64,000 bases of DNA from Methylophilaceae bacterium (GTDB lineage: Bacteria > Pseudomonadota > Gammaproteobacteria > Burkholderiales > Methylophilaceae), in contig JAOHSH010000004.1 in assembly GCA_028122555.1 (NCBI GenBank), positions 1 to 64,000 of the forward strand. The letters run 5' to 3'. Positions within the stretch are counted from its first letter, which is position 1. Each line of letters begins with the position of its first letter. The translations under genes and the position numbers were made by a program. Under the pieces are notes generated by a model that did not search any database, was not told the origin of the DNA, and worked only from the letters and a program-made list of their open reading frames with translations. Below, piece by piece: positions 63,682 to 64,000 of the stretch.

Positions 63682-64000
63682 AGTTACTAAGAAGTTAACT
63701 ATAAAAGATTTTGAAATGGCATTAGGTGAGAAACTATCTAAATTCGTTCAAGACTCAATCCTTAGTAATGAATTTAAATATAAAGAATTATCAGAAGAAC
63801 AAAATAATGAATTGATTCTACTCATCATTAAGACATTAGTTGAAGAAAATCCAGTTAAAACAGGAGACTCTAGGATAAATGACTGGGAAATAGGTTGGGA
63901 AGAAAACTTAAACTTACTTAAATCAAAAAAATTGAAAATTGAAAGTTTAATTCCAAAATATTTTAGCAAATATAATGTTGTTAGGTTTAATGGCAGATTT
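63668..64000 (+). CDS. 3'-truncated gene in sugar cluster, possibly a methyltransferase
   Basis: Open from the ATG at 63668 to the end of the window, at least 111 residues; the 14-base overlap with the epimerase indicates coupling. The visible part has a charged helical N-terminus, then RINDWEIGWEENLNLLKS and SLIPKYFSKYNVVRFNGRF. That second stretch resembles the region before the SAM-binding core in sugar-cluster methyltransferases, but the core itself is off the window, so this is tentative. Confidence 0.45.
   Translation, partial: MIKNKVTKKLTIKDFEMALGEKLSKFVQDSILSNEFKYKELSEEQNNELILLIIKTLVEENPVKTGDSRINDWEIGWEENLNLLKSKKLKIESLIPKYFSKYNVVRFNGRF

Noticed and set aside
1-64000. CRISPR arrays, insertion sequences, prophage or integrase genes
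   Set aside because: I saw no regularly spaced repeats, transposase or integrase motifs, or terminal inverted repeats. The only tandem repeats are coding (rplY and the TPR gene).

Overview
The window is a gene-dense, visibly AT-rich stretch of a gammaproteobacterial chromosome. Intergenic gaps are very short and no gene-free stretch exceeds 300 bases. Many genes overlap by 4 to 20 bases, and TTG and GTG starts are frequent. The gene set (UbiE-UbiJ-UbiB, RpoH, LolB, MlaA, EnvZ/OmpR, YbeZ-YbeY-YbeX-Lnt, DarP/YjgA next to PmbA, RsfS-RlmH) and gene orders shared with Pseudomonas place it in Gammaproteobacteria. The low GC and compact layout suggest an uncultivated, probably marine, streamlined lineage (SAR86-like or similar). 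The exact lineage is an inference I cannot settle from the sequence.

Layout. 1-6658: ftsY (5' end cut)-ftsE-ftsX, rpoH, then DUF971-ubiE-ubiJ-ubiB for ubiquinone. 6672-11491 (minus): a Gld-type ABC exporter operon with a DUF4340 protein, ending in the DNA glycosylase mutM. 11663-18410: TPR protein-lolB-ispE-tRNA-Gln-prs-rplY-pth-ychF, an order known from Pseudomonas, followed by tRNA-Met and a DUF2970 mini-protein. 18771-24020: a FemAB-like acyltransferase, an EF-hand protein, an OmpR/EnvZ pair and cysG. 24124-36359: miaB-ybeZ-ybeY-ybeX-(BamE-like)-lnt, glyQS-gmhB-plsC-ygjP, SCO1 and ilvE. 36403-44437: murI, cobalamin adenosyltransferase, pcnB-folK-dNK-panBCD-rsfS-rlmH and a photolyase. 44530-55973: mlaA, pmbA/darP, a PDZ protein, mog-thiL-pgpA-pncC-recA-recX-alaS-lysC. 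After tRNA-Ser (56017-56109) the content becomes accessory: an FAD oxidoreductase, a GNAT, a TPR-repeat methyltransferase, a PhyH dioxygenase, then the start of a surface-sugar cluster (split transketolase, NAD-sugar epimerase, a cut gene).

The most striking signals are these. (1) A near-perfect CIRCE operator (TAGCACTC-N9-GAGTGCTA) sits directly on the rpoH promoter, which would wire the sigma-32 regulon under the HrcA repressor. (2) The TPR-methyltransferase has no ATG/GTG/TTG at its natural 5' end but has an ATT codon behind an exceptionally strong Shine-Dalgarno. (3) recX likewise has no conventional start in frame and probably begins at CTG (or ATA) inside the end of recA. (4) PanB, inside an otherwise normal panBCD cluster, has lost the catalytic glutamate and the neighbouring glycine-rich motif. 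(5) ispE runs into tRNA-Gln, with two mutually exclusive hairpins at the junction.

Most of the window is core metabolism and information processing. The right-hand 8 kb after tRNA-Ser is the variable part.
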